Below, in pieces: positions 1 through 7,402 of a stretch of DNA of 30,740 nucleotides (its first letter is position 1; each line of letters opens with the position of its first letter). The stretch covers positions 1-30,740 of the forward strand of contig CABUXJ010000028.1 of the NCBI GenBank assembly GCA_902495455.1, read 5' to 3'. The translations under genes and the position numbers were made by a program. A model generated the notes under the pieces. That model did no database searches, had not been told where the DNA came from, and saw nothing but the letters and a program-made list of their open reading frames with translations. This DNA is from an uncultured Prevotella sp. Lineage in GTDB: Bacteria; Bacteroidota; Bacteroidia; Bacteroidales; Bacteroidaceae.

Positions 1-1
1 G

Positions 2-115
2 ACGGACGAAGGGAGGAAGAAGTTCGGATACATCAAGGTTCTGGAAGGACTCAAAGACTTAGAGAAGATGACATGGATGATGAAAATGATAAGAGAAAAT
101 GTGTGCAGAGAGTAG
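2..115 (+). CDS. Possible C-terminal end of an unidentified protein (truncated by window edge)
   Basis: Reading from base 2 gives 37 codons without a stop, then TAG at 113-115. The peptide is helical and charged (it contains GYIKVLEGLKDLEKM and ends IRENVCRE), which is plausible as the last helix of a protein whose start lies outside the window. The other forward frame from base 1 reads through to a TGA but looks less protein-like. No family can be named from so short a piece, and chance is a real alternative. Confidence 0.35.
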   Translation, partial: TDEGRKKFGYIKVLEGLKDLEKMTWMMKMIRENVCRE

Positions 116-235
116 CTTGTAAAGGAGGGGAGTGAAATTACCACACATAAAGGCGTCAAAATGAGCTTGTCATGTTGGTGTAAACTGAAAGAAAGATGTG
201 TGCTGTGAGTAGCTCCCCGTGGGTGATACCGTGGC

Positions 236-266
236 GGTCGCGACGGGTCGCGACCCTACTTGTGGA
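236..266. repeat. Hairpin plus dispersed ctacttgtgg repeat
   Basis: ggtcgcgac (236-244) and gtcgcgacc (247-255) form a perfect 9-bp inverted repeat with a 2-base centre. The segment 247-266, ggtcgcgaccctacttgtgg, recurs as its reverse complement at 29671-29690 with one base different. This makes it a dispersed intergenic repeat rather than a chance hairpin. Its function is unknown. Confidence 0.6.
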
Positions 267-466
267 TGTGAGTCCGCCGGAAGTGTAACTGTTAAAAACT
301 TGGAATAATCTCAACAAAAAGTCTCGATTTTAACATAAATTCTGCGCCAAGTCGTCCCTCGGGCTCAAATATGCGAGTTTTGCGCGTGCATCTTTAATCG
401 GCTATACAGCAGGATGTTACGACAAAAATCACGGAAGTGTGCAACTTTTTCGCGGTTTTCCCCTTC

Positions 467-592
467 CCGTAAGGGCCTTACGGCATTGCAACGGGGCCCT
501 CGTTGTGTCACGACGGCAGCCCCGTTGCAAGACAACGGGCATGCCGCCGGAGACCAACGGGGCCCTTACGGCTTGGCCGCGAAGATTTTTTG
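467..592. repeat. GC-rich palindromic repeat block, copy 1
   Basis: The block opens with the odd-length palindrome ccgtaagggccttacgg (467-483) and closes with ggggcccttacgg followed by gcgaagatttttt. Between them are gcaacggggccc and gccccgttgcaa, which are inverted versions of each other. Copies built from the same words lie at 10442-10633 and 30101-30366. It is strikingly more GC-rich than its flanks and carries no credible reading frame. Confidence 0.75.
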
Positions 593-743
593 GTCATAAA
601 ATGACGTCCGAATGTGAAAATCGGTGCGTCGCCGCCGATTTTTTGAAGCATTTTCCGTGTGTTAAATTTTTGATATTTTTGTGACATTAATGATTTGCCG
701 GAGTCGGATGGGAAGAAGGGGTCGGGCGAAATATGCTTTTATT

Positions 744-775
744 TTTGCTGATTATCAAAAATTTAGCTACCTTTG
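744..775 (+). promoter_or_regulatory. Bacteroidota-type promoter of mutA
   Basis: TTTG (744-747), 20 bases, then TACCTTTG (768-775) matches the -33 and -7 pattern (TTTG, TAnnTTTG) of the Bacteroidota primary sigma factor. Transcription would start near 780, leaving a leader of about 80 bases before the mutA ATG. Confidence 0.75.
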
Positions 776-859
776 CATGTTGATGTATCGGCACGATGAA
801 GTCGTGGCGGTATGGACTGCAATGTATTAACTTAATATATAACAAACATAATAAAGGCT

Positions 860-2713
860 ATGTCAAACAACAAAGAAAAGCTCTTTAGCGAGTTTGCGGC
901 GCCCACCACTCAGGAGTGGTTGGACAAGATTCAGGTGGACCTGAAAGGCGCTGACTTCAACAAGAAACTCGTGTGGAGGACCAATGAGGGGTTCGACGTG
1001 CAACCCTTCTACCGTAGAGAAGACGTACTGAAGCTGAAGACCCCCGACGCTCTGCCCGGAGAGTTCCCCTTCGTGCGTGGTAACAAGAAAGACAACAACG
1101 AGTGGTATGTTCGTCAGAACATCGTTTGCGAAGATGCTGCCGAGGCCAATGCCAAGGCTCTCGACATCCTCAACAAGGGCGTCGACTCGCTCGGTTTCCG
1201 CATCCCCGGAGACAAGGTGAGCGCCGAGTTCATCGACACGCTGCTCAAGGACATCCGCTGCGACATCGTCGAAGTGAACTTCCGCACATGCCCTTGTCAC
1301 GTGCTCGAGTTGGCCGACATCCTCATGGCTTACTTCGAGAAGCAGGGTTACGACAAGGAGAAGGTTTGCGGCTGCATCGGTTTCGACCCGATCGAGAAGA
1401 TGGTCATGAAGGGCAAGGACACGTCTAAGAAGATTGCCGACGCTGCCGTGCTCGTGGAAAAATTGAAGGACTATCCCAATATCCGTTGCATCACGGTCCA
1501 CTCAGAGGCCCTCAACAATGCCGGCGCATACATCGTTCAGGAGCTGGGATATGCCCTTGCCTGGGGTAACGAGTATCTCCACCAGCTCGTCGAGGCCGGC
1601 GTCGACGTGGATTTGGCCGCGCGCAGCATCAAGTTCTACATGGGCGTGAGCGAAAACTATTTCATGGAGATTGCCAAATTCCGCGCCGCCCGTCTGCTCT
1701 GGGCCGAGATTGTCAAGCAGTATGAGCCCAAGTGCGACTGCTCTTGCAAGATGATTGTCAACGCTCAGACCACGACTTACAACAAGACCGTGTTTGACAG
1801 CTATGTCAACCTGCTGCGCACGCAGACCGAGACGATGAGCGCCGCTTTGGCCGGAGTCCACTCCATCGTCGTCACTCCGTTTGACGCTGTCTACGAGCAG
1901 CCGACGGACTTCTCCGAGCGCATCGCCCGCAACCAGCAGCTGCTGCTTAAGGAAGAGAGCCACTTCGACAAGGTCGTCGACCCGTCGGCAGGTTCTTATT
2001 ATATCGAGGAGCTGACCAACTCGCTGGCCGACGTGGCATGGAAGCTCTTCCTCAAAGTCGAGGAGGAGGGCGGATTCCTCGCCGCAGTGAAGGCAGGCAC
2101 CGTTCAGGATGACATCAACGCCACCAACGACAAGCGTCATGCCGACGCCGCCAAGCGCAAGGAGTTCATCCTCGGAACCAACCAGTTCCCCAATTTCACC
2201 GAGACATCCGACGGCAAAGCGGCACAGGCTTGTTCTTGCGCTTGCGGTCACAAGCACGAGCCCACGCTCAAAGCTATCTCCACGACACGTCTCGCTGCCG
2301 ACTTCGAGCAGCTGCGCCTCGCAACGGAGAAGAGCGGCAAGACTCCTGTGGCCTTCATGCTGACCATCGGCAACCTCGCATGGCGTCAGGCCCGCGCACA
2401 GTTCTCTTCGAACTTCCTCGCCTGCGCCGGCTACAAGATTATCGACAACCTCGGTTTCGAGACCGTCGAGGAGGGTGTCGACGCTGCCCTGAAGGCCGGT
2501 GCCGACATCGTCGTGCTCTGCTCGAGCGATGATGAATACGCCACCTACGCCATCCCGGCATATCAGTATCTCGCTGGCCGCGCCATGTTCATCGTTGCCG
2601 GCGCTCCCGCCTGCATGGAGGAACTCAAGGCTGCCGGCATCGAGAACTTCGTCCACGTGAAATGTAATGTGCTTGAAACACTGAAGGAGTATAATGCGAA
2701 GTTGATAAAATGA
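860..2713 (+). CDS. mutA: Methylmalonyl-CoA mutase, small (beta) subunit
   Basis: This 617-residue protein is the non-catalytic partner of the adenosylcobalamin-dependent mutase that interconverts (R)-methylmalonyl-CoA and succinyl-CoA in the cytoplasmic succinate-propionate pathway. It shows the mutase TIM-barrel fold (for example FPFVRG near the start and DPSAGSYYIEELTNSLA near residue 375) and a C-terminal cobalamin-binding-like flavodoxin domain. As expected for small subunits, that domain lacks the DxHxxG cobalamin ligand motif. Unusual are two cysteine groups, C292/C294/C296 and C458/C460/C462 followed by H464 and H466, the second in the linker between domains. The start at 860 is about 80 bases below a strong promoter. 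mutB follows 137 bases downstream on the same strand, so co-transcription is likely. Confidence 0.95.
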   Translation: MSNNKEKLFSEFAAPTTQEWLDKIQVDLKGADFNKKLVWRTNEGFDVQPFYRREDVLKLKTPDALPGEFPFVRGNKKDNNEWYVRQNIVCEDAAEANAKALDILNKGVDSLGFRIPGDKVSAEFIDTLLKDIRCDIVEVNFRTCPCHVLELADILMAYFEKQGYDKEKVCGCIGFDPIEKMVMKGKDTSKKIADAAVLVEKLKDYPNIRCITVHSEALNNAGAYIVQELGYALAWGNEYLHQLVEAGVDVDLAARSIKFYMGVSENYFMEIAKFRAARLLWAEIVKQYEPKCDCSCKMIVNAQTTTYNKTVFDSYVNLLRTQTETMSAALAGVHSIVVTPFDAVYEQPTDFSERIARNQQLLLKEESHFDKVVDPSAGSYYIEELTNSLADVAWKLFLKVEEEGGFLAAVKAGTVQDDINATNDKRHADAAKRKEFILGTNQFPNFTETSDGKAAQACSCACGHKHEPTLKAISTTRLAADFEQLRLATEKSGKTPVAFMLTIGNLAWRQARAQFSSNFLACAGYKIIDNLGFETVEEGVDAALKAGADIVVLCSSDDEYATYAIPAYQYLAGRAMFIVAGAPACMEELKAAGIENFVHVKCNVLETLKEYNAKLIK

Positions 2714-2792
2714 AGAACGAAGAATGATGAATTTGCTGCCGCCGTTCCGAACATTCTTGAATCCTTGGATTTCCATGAAGACATATTCGGCT

Positions 2793-2809
2793 CCCTCCCT
2801 TGGGGAGGG
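2793..2809. repeat. Short GC-rich hairpin between mutA and mutB
   Basis: ccctccc and gggaggg pair around ttg. The surrounding words (cggctccctcc, then ggttggggtggg) resemble the segment 30134-30151 in the repeat cluster at the window end. It sits in an unusually long mutA-mutB spacer. It may reduce read-through or be inserted repeat DNA; no T-run follows, so it is not a typical terminator. Confidence 0.45.
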
Positions 2810-2850
2810 TTGGGGTGGGTTCCTGATTTTTCGTTTAAATATTAAATGAC

Positions 2851-4998
2851 ATGAGAAAGAATTTTAAAGACATAGACATATATGCCGGTATAAAGGCTGC
2901 CAACGGCGCCGACTGGCAGAAGGCTAACGGCATTGCTCCCAACTGGAAGACTCCGGAGCACATTGAGGTTAAGCCCGTTTATACAAAAGAAGACCTTGAG
3001 GGCATGGAGCACCTTGACTTCACGGCCGGCATCCCGCCGTTCCTGCGTGGTCCGTACTCGATGATGTATCCGTTCCGCCCGTGGACCATCCGCCAGTATG
3101 CCGGATTCTCTACGGCCGAGGAGTCCAACGCGTTCTATCGCCGCAACCTCGCGTCGGGTCAGAAGGGTCTGTCCGTTGCGTTCGACCTGCCGACACACCG
3201 CGGCTACGACCCCGACAACGAGCGCGTGGTCGGTGACGTGGGCAAGGCCGGAGTGTCCATCTGCAACGAGGAGAACATGAAGGTGCTCTTTGACGGCATC
3301 CCCTTGAACAAGATGTCAGTGTCGATGACCATGAACGGAGCCGTGCTTCCCATCCTCGCCTTCTATATCGTGGCCGGACTGGAGCAGGGAGCCAAGCTCG
3401 AAGAGATGGCCGGAACGATTCAGAACGACATCTTGAAGGAGTTCATGGTGCGCAACACCTATATCTATCCGCCGGCATTCTCGATGAAGATCATCGCCGA
3501 CATCTTTGAGTACACATCGCAGAACATGCCGAAGTTCAACTCGATTTCAATCTCCGGCTACCACATGCAGGAGGCCGGTGCTACTGCCGACATCGAGTTG
3601 GCATACACCTTGGCCGACGGTATGGACTACATCCGTGCCGGTGTGAACGCCGGAATCGATATCGACGCCTTCGCTCCGCGTCTGTCCTTCTTCTGGGCTA
3701 TCGGTGTCAACCACTTCATGGAGATAGCCAAGATGCGCGCAGGCCGTCTGCTGTGGGCAAAGATTGTGAAGAGCTTCGGCGCAAAGAACCCGAAGTCGCT
3801 CGCTCTGCGCACACACTCGCAGACATCGGGATGGTCGCTCACCGAGCAAGACCCGTTCAACAATGTCGGACGTACCTGCATCGAGGCAATGGCCGCAGTG
3901 CTCGGTCACACCCAGTCGCTGCACACCAACGCACTCGACGAGGCCATCGCACTGCCTACCGACTTCTCCGCACGTATTGCCCGCAACACCCAAATCTACA
4001 TCCAGAACGAGACCAAGGTCTGCAAGCAGATTGACCCGTGGGCCGGTTCCTACTATGTAGAGACGCTGACCAACGAGCTCGTTCACAAGGCATGGGAGCA
4101 CATTCAGGAGATTGAGAAACTCGGCGGTATGGCCAAGGCCATCGAGACCGGCGTGCCCAAGATGCGCATCGAGGAGGCCGCAGCACGCACTCAGGCCCGC
4201 ATCGACTCCGGTGTACAGACAATCGTCGGCACGAACAAGTATCGTCTCGACCACGAGGACCCCATCGACATCCTCGAAGTGGACAACACCGCCGTGCGCA
4301 AGCAGCAGGAGGAGAGTCTCGCCGCCGTCCGCGCGTCGCGTGACGAGGAGGCTTGCCGCAAGGCTCTGGCCGACCTGACGGAGTGTGTACGTACAGGCGA
4401 GGGCAACCTGCTGGCTCACGCCATCGAGTGCGCCAAGCTGCGTTGCACATTGGGAGAGATAAGTGATGCCTGCGAAGAAGTCGTGGGACGTTATAAGGCA
4501 GTAATCAGAACTATTTCAGGCGTGTATTCATCAGAAAGCAAAAACGACAAGGACTTCGAGTTGGCATGCCAGCTGACGGAGGAGTTCGCCAAGAAGGAGG
4601 GCCGCCGCCCGCGTATCTTCGTGGCAAAGATGGGACAGGACGGTCACGACCGCGGTGCAAAGGTTGTCGCAACGGGTTATGCCGACTGCGGTTTCGACGT
4701 GGACATGGGTCCGCTCTTCCAGACTCCGGCCGAGGCTGCGCGTGAGGCTGTGGAGAACGACGTCCATGTGGTTGGCGTTTCGTCGCTTGCCGCAGGTCAC
4801 AAGACGCTCGTGCCGCAGCTCATCGAGGAGCTGAAGAAGGCCGGACGCGAGGACATCATGGTCATTGCCGGCGGTGTCATCCCCGCACAGGACTACGACT
4901 TCCTCTATCAGGCAGGCGTCGCAGCAATCTTCGGCCCCGGTACATCGGTTGCCAAGGCAGCCGTCGAAATGATGAAGATATTGCTCGACAAGGAGTAA
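2851..4998 (+). CDS. mutB: Methylmalonyl-CoA mutase, large (alpha, catalytic) subunit
   Basis: At 715 residues this has the normal length for the catalytic subunit that binds adenosylcobalamin and the CoA ester. The N-terminal TIM barrel includes the conserved PFRPWTIRQYAGFSTAEESN segment (substrate site, about residues 74-93) and the RTHSQTSGWSLTEQDPFNN region. The C-terminal cobalamin domain carries DxHxxG as D597-G-H599-D-R-G602; the histidine replaces the lower base of the cofactor. Downstream glycine-rich segments (VGVSSLAAGH, VIAGGVIP, FGPGTS) complete the B12-binding fold. It forms a heterodimer with MutA encoded just upstream. Typical companions such as an epimerase or a MeaB-like GTPase are not in this window. 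The gene ends at the left arm of a long inverted repeat. Confidence 0.97.
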   Translation: MRKNFKDIDIYAGIKAANGADWQKANGIAPNWKTPEHIEVKPVYTKEDLEGMEHLDFTAGIPPFLRGPYSMMYPFRPWTIRQYAGFSTAEESNAFYRRNLASGQKGLSVAFDLPTHRGYDPDNERVVGDVGKAGVSICNEENMKVLFDGIPLNKMSVSMTMNGAVLPILAFYIVAGLEQGAKLEEMAGTIQNDILKEFMVRNTYIYPPAFSMKIIADIFEYTSQNMPKFNSISISGYHMQEAGATADIELAYTLADGMDYIRAGVNAGIDIDAFAPRLSFFWAIGVNHFMEIAKMRAGRLLWAKIVKSFGAKNPKSLALRTHSQTSGWSLTEQDPFNNVGRTCIEAMAAVLGHTQSLHTNALDEAIALPTDFSARIARNTQIYIQNETKVCKQIDPWAGSYYVETLTNELVHKAWEHIQEIEKLGGMAKAIETGVPKMRIEEAAARTQARIDSGVQTIVGTNKYRLDHEDPIDILEVDNTAVRKQQEESLAAVRASRDEEACRKALADLTECVRTGEGNLLAHAIECAKLRCTLGEISDACEEVVGRYKAVIRTISGVYSSESKNDKDFELACQLTEEFAKKEGRRPRIFVAKMGQDGHDRGAKVVATGYADCGFDVDMGPLFQTPAEAAREAVENDVHVVGVSSLAAGHKTLVPQLIEELKKAGREDIMVIAGGVIPAQDYDFLYQAGVAAIFGPGTSVAKAAVEMMKILLDKE

Positions 4999-5011
4999 TT
5001 CTATTTCATTT

Positions 5012-5131
5012 AAGGAGATAGAAGAAGATAAAAGGAGAAAGAGGGAGATAAAGGACAATGGTCTTGGTTCCAGCAACAAGACATACGTCCTTTATCTCCC
5101 TCTTTCTCCTTTTATCTCTTTCTATCTCCTT
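5012..5131. terminator. 45-bp inverted repeat between convergent genes
   Basis: Left arm 5012-5056 and right arm 5087-5131 pair at 43 of 45 positions around a 30-base loop (5057-5086). The arms are purine-only on one strand and pyrimidine-rich on the other (aaggagata-type words). The structure occupies the whole spacer between mutB and the convergent HAD gene, and the right arm touches the HAD stop codon. It can act as a terminator in both directions. It is much longer than a usual terminator stem. Confidence 0.75.
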
Positions 5132-5925
5132 TATTTTATCACCTCGAAGTGGCGCAAGGCGTTCATCACTCCGTCGTCGTCGACAGACGTGGTGATGTAG
5201 TCGGCCACGGCTTTCACGTCGTCGCCGGCATTTCCCATCGCCACACCAACGCCGGCGCGGCGTATGATCGGTAGGTCGTTGCCGCCATCGCCGAAAGCCA
5301 TTGTCTCCGAGATGTCGAGACCAAGATGACGGGCCATTGCCGCGAGGCCTTTGCCCTTGTCTGCTCCGTCGGCCGTAATGTCCGTGAAAGCCGGATGCCA
5401 TCGTGCCGAGACGCATCCGGTCACGTGGGCCATGAGCCGCTCTTCCTGTTCTTGAGAGCAGAACGACGTCACCTGCAGAACGTTGCCTTTGAGCACCTCG
5501 TCGGCCGGACGGTCGATGTCGAGGTTGCTCACATTCAGTTCTCCACGGAAGATGCGGTCGACAATTTCGCGGGCGTTGCCATATACAGCTATGCCTCTGT
5601 CGCCTGCGATGATGCACGGATAGCCTTCGGCCACGGCGTCGTCGGTCAGCGTGAGAACGTCCGCAGTCGGGATGGGCGTGCAGCATACCGCCGTATCGCC
5701 GACGAAACAGTAGGCTCCGTTGGTCGTGATATATCCGTCGACGAGGTGCTCTATTGCTCCGATATTGTTGATGATTTGTATCGGGCGACCTGTTGAAATG
5801 AATATTTTGACACCCCGCGCCTTTGCCATAGTGATGGCCCGGACGGTCGATTCCGGTATCTCGTGGGTCTTGAGACTGCATAGAGTGCCGTCGATGTCGA
5901 AAAACAAACTCTTTATCATTGTCAT
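5131..5925 (-). CDS. Cof-type HAD-superfamily (IIB) phosphatase
   Basis: The protein begins MTMIKSLFFDIDGTL, giving the HAD nucleophile motif DxDGT, followed by the motif II segment IFISTGRP, and late in the protein the motif III lysine (DKGKGLAAMARHLGL) and motif IV GDGGNDLPII. The C2B-type cap lies between them. Such enzymes dephosphorylate sugar phosphates or flavin precursors; the substrate cannot be told. A reading frame extends further to a TTG at 5949, but that codon lies inside the -7 promoter box, so the start is placed at the ATG at 5925 (a second ATG at 5919 is equally possible). It is convergent with mutB and divergent from the sigma factor gene. Confidence 0.88.
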   Translation of the reverse strand: MTMIKSLFFDIDGTLCSLKTHEIPESTVRAITMAKARGVKIFISTGRPIQIINNIGAIEHLVDGYITTNGAYCFVGDTAVCCTPIPTADVLTLTDDAVAEGYPCIIAGDRGIAVYGNAREIVDRIFRGELNVSNLDIDRPADEVLKGNVLQVTSFCSQEQEERLMAHVTGCVSARWHPAFTDITADGADKGKGLAAMARHLGLDISETMAFGDGGNDLPIIRRAGVGVAMGNAGDDVKAVADYITTSVDDDGVMNALRHFEVIK

Positions 5926-5946
5926 TACAATCTTGATTTTGCGGTG

Positions 5947-5954
5947 CAAAGGTA
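5947..5954 (-). promoter_or_regulatory. -7 box for the HAD phosphatase gene
   Basis: On the minus strand the sequence reads TACCTTTG, matching TAnnTTTG. A TTTG-like -33 element lies upstream but at a longer spacing than 20. Transcription would start about 20 bases before the ATG at 5925, which excludes the longer TTG-initiated frame. Confidence 0.55.
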
Positions 5955-6024
5955 CTGCTTTTTTATTCCCGCGCGGTGCAAAATGCGCTTAAAGACATTG
6001 CAAAGGCTCACAAACATACCGTTT

Positions 6025-6058
6025 TTTGCCGCTTCGTGAAAAAAACGAATTATTTTTG
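6025..6058 (+). promoter_or_regulatory. Promoter of the sigma factor gene
   Basis: TTTG (6025-6028) and TATTTTTG (6051-6058) match the Bacteroidota -33 and -7 elements with 22 bases between them. Transcription would start near 6064, giving a leader of about 55 bases. Confidence 0.5.
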
Positions 6059-6119
6059 TAGTAAAATGACAGCAACGGCGTCTAATTGGCAAAACGTTGA
6101 AAACCAAGTATGATAAGAT

Positions 6120-6617
6120 ATGAATAAAAACAGTGATGATGCGGCGCAAGGCTGCGACAAGGAGGAGTTTGTCCGGCTCGTGCGTGAGCACAAGGGTACG
6201 ATATATACCGTGTGCTACATGTTTTCCAAAGACAACGACGAAGTCAGCGACCTCTATCAGGAGATACTCGCCAACCTCTGGCACGGCTTCAGCCGCTTTG
6301 AGGGCAAGAGTGACATACGCACATGGTTCTATCGCGTGGCCTTGAACACCTGCATTTCCGCCGATCGTAAGAAAAAGCATCGGCCGGTGCGTCTCAACAT
6401 GGACATCAATCTCTATGAAGACACCGACACTGATACGCGCCAGGTTCAGATGCTCTACAAGCGAATCAGCCGACTCGGTCCGTTCGACAGGGCTATAATA
6501 CTGCTCTGGCTCGACAATATTTCATACGACGAGATAGGCGAGATTGTCGGAATTTCGGCCAAATATGTGTCCGTGCGATTGTTCAGAATCAAGGAGGAAC
6601 TGCGCAAAATGAAGTGA
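6120..6617 (+). CDS. ECF-type RNA polymerase sigma factor
   Basis: This 165-residue cytoplasmic protein has sigma-70 region 2 at about residues 14-85 (DLYQEILANLWHGFSRFEGKS, then DIRTWFYRVALNTC, the core-binding and -10 recognition helices). Region 4 is at about residues 108-163, with the helix-turn-helix ISYDEIGEIVGISAKYVSVRLFRIKEEL. Region 3 is missing, as in group IV sigma factors. It is followed 100 bases downstream by a membrane protein and then a secreted TraB-family protein on the same strand, suggesting an envelope-sensing unit. No classic anti-sigma domain is recognisable in the neighbour. The 3' end carries a short tandem duplication (6601-6617 and 6623-6639). Confidence 0.9.
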   Translation: MNKNSDDAAQGCDKEEFVRLVREHKGTIYTVCYMFSKDNDEVSDLYQEILANLWHGFSRFEGKSDIRTWFYRVALNTCISADRKKKHRPVRLNMDINLYEDTDTDTRQVQMLYKRISRLGPFDRAIILLWLDNISYDEIGEIVGISAKYVSVRLFRIKEELRKMK

Positions 6618-6717
6618 CGCGATGCGCAAAATAAAGTGAAACGGCACTCCGTCGCGATGCCGGTATATAGAAAAAGAAAAGAAACAACCGATAAAAATAA
6701 TTTTAATAGAGCAGAAT

Positions 6718-7365
6718 ATGGAAACAAATAACATTGACCCCAACAGCGAGTTCGAGCAGATGCGTGAACAACTTGACATAATGAAGCGCAAGCTAAAGCA
6801 GCAGGAGATAATCAACGACAATCTCATCAGCCAGGCGATGAGCGACCGCATGTCGTGGATAAAGAAGTATGTGTGGGTCGAAGCCTTTGTGCTTATCCCT
6901 GTCATCATCCTTATGTATATCCCCATCGTCCACGTCTTTGGCATCTCATGGTGGATATATGTCCTCATCGTGCTCTCATGTATCGTAGACACCTACTTCG
7001 ATTATCGCATCAACAAAATGAATCCGGCGGACTGGCTTGCCGACAATCTCGTCGAGACGGGCCGCAAACTCGTTGAGATGAAGCGCCGGAGATTGATTCA
7101 GTTTGTTGTATCTGTGACCTCAATCATAGTGATAATGGGACTTTTTGGTTACGAGTTGATGACCTCTTCCTGCGGTCTTCTTGCCGACGACGCCATCGTA
7201 CGGACAGGCACAACCATCGGTTTCTCTATCGGAGTCGTCATCGGACTTGTGGTCGCATACGTCATTTTCCGCCGCATGCAGCGCACCAACGACACACTCA
7301 TCCGTCAGATTGACGAGATGTCGAAAGGTCATGACGACAGCGACGTCAACGTATGCCCGGAATGA
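6718..7365 (+). CDS. Four-helix membrane protein downstream of the sigma factor
   Basis: Of its 215 residues, about 15-50 form a charged, probably coiled-coil N-terminal segment. Hydrophobic helix pairs follow at about 55-78 and 80-97 and again at about 128-147 and 162-185, then a charged tail. The pattern suggests an inner-membrane protein with both ends in the cytoplasm. I recognise no named family. The position directly after an ECF sigma gene is where an anti-sigma factor is usually encoded, but no zinc-binding anti-sigma or FecR motif is visible, so that role is only an inference. It lies 37 bases before the TraB-family gene and is probably co-transcribed with it. Confidence 0.8.
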   Translation: METNNIDPNSEFEQMREQLDIMKRKLKQQEIINDNLISQAMSDRMSWIKKYVWVEAFVLIPVIILMYIPIVHVFGISWWIYVLIVLSCIVDTYFDYRINKMNPADWLADNLVETGRKLVEMKRRRLIQFVVSVTSIIVIMGLFGYELMTSSCGLLADDAIVRTGTTIGFSIGVVIGLVVAYVIFRRMQRTNDTLIRQIDEMSKGHDDSDVNVCPE

Positions 7366-7402
7366 TTGGTAACGAGCGACAATCAATTAAAAACACTATA
7401 GT

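Larger units (their letters stand above)
116..859. other. Repeat-rich intergenic region upstream of mutA
   Basis: No convincing gene is present. Short frames at 414-599 and 439-684 run through the GC-rich repeat block and are not supported. The gap holds a 9-bp hairpin (236-255), a ctacttgtgg repeat (247-266), a gcccgagg-type segment around 340-390 that resembles 10751-10780 in reverse orientation, the palindromic block 467-592, and the mutA promoter. Confidence 0.7.

Noticed and set aside
414..684. Two short frames in the gap before mutA
   Set aside because: Both run through the palindromic repeat block, and similar short frames appear in the other block copies, so they reflect the repeat.
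1502..2776. 424-codon open frame antisense to mutA
   Set aside because: It is the shadow of mutA codons, shows no recognisable motif, and ends across the intergenic spacer.
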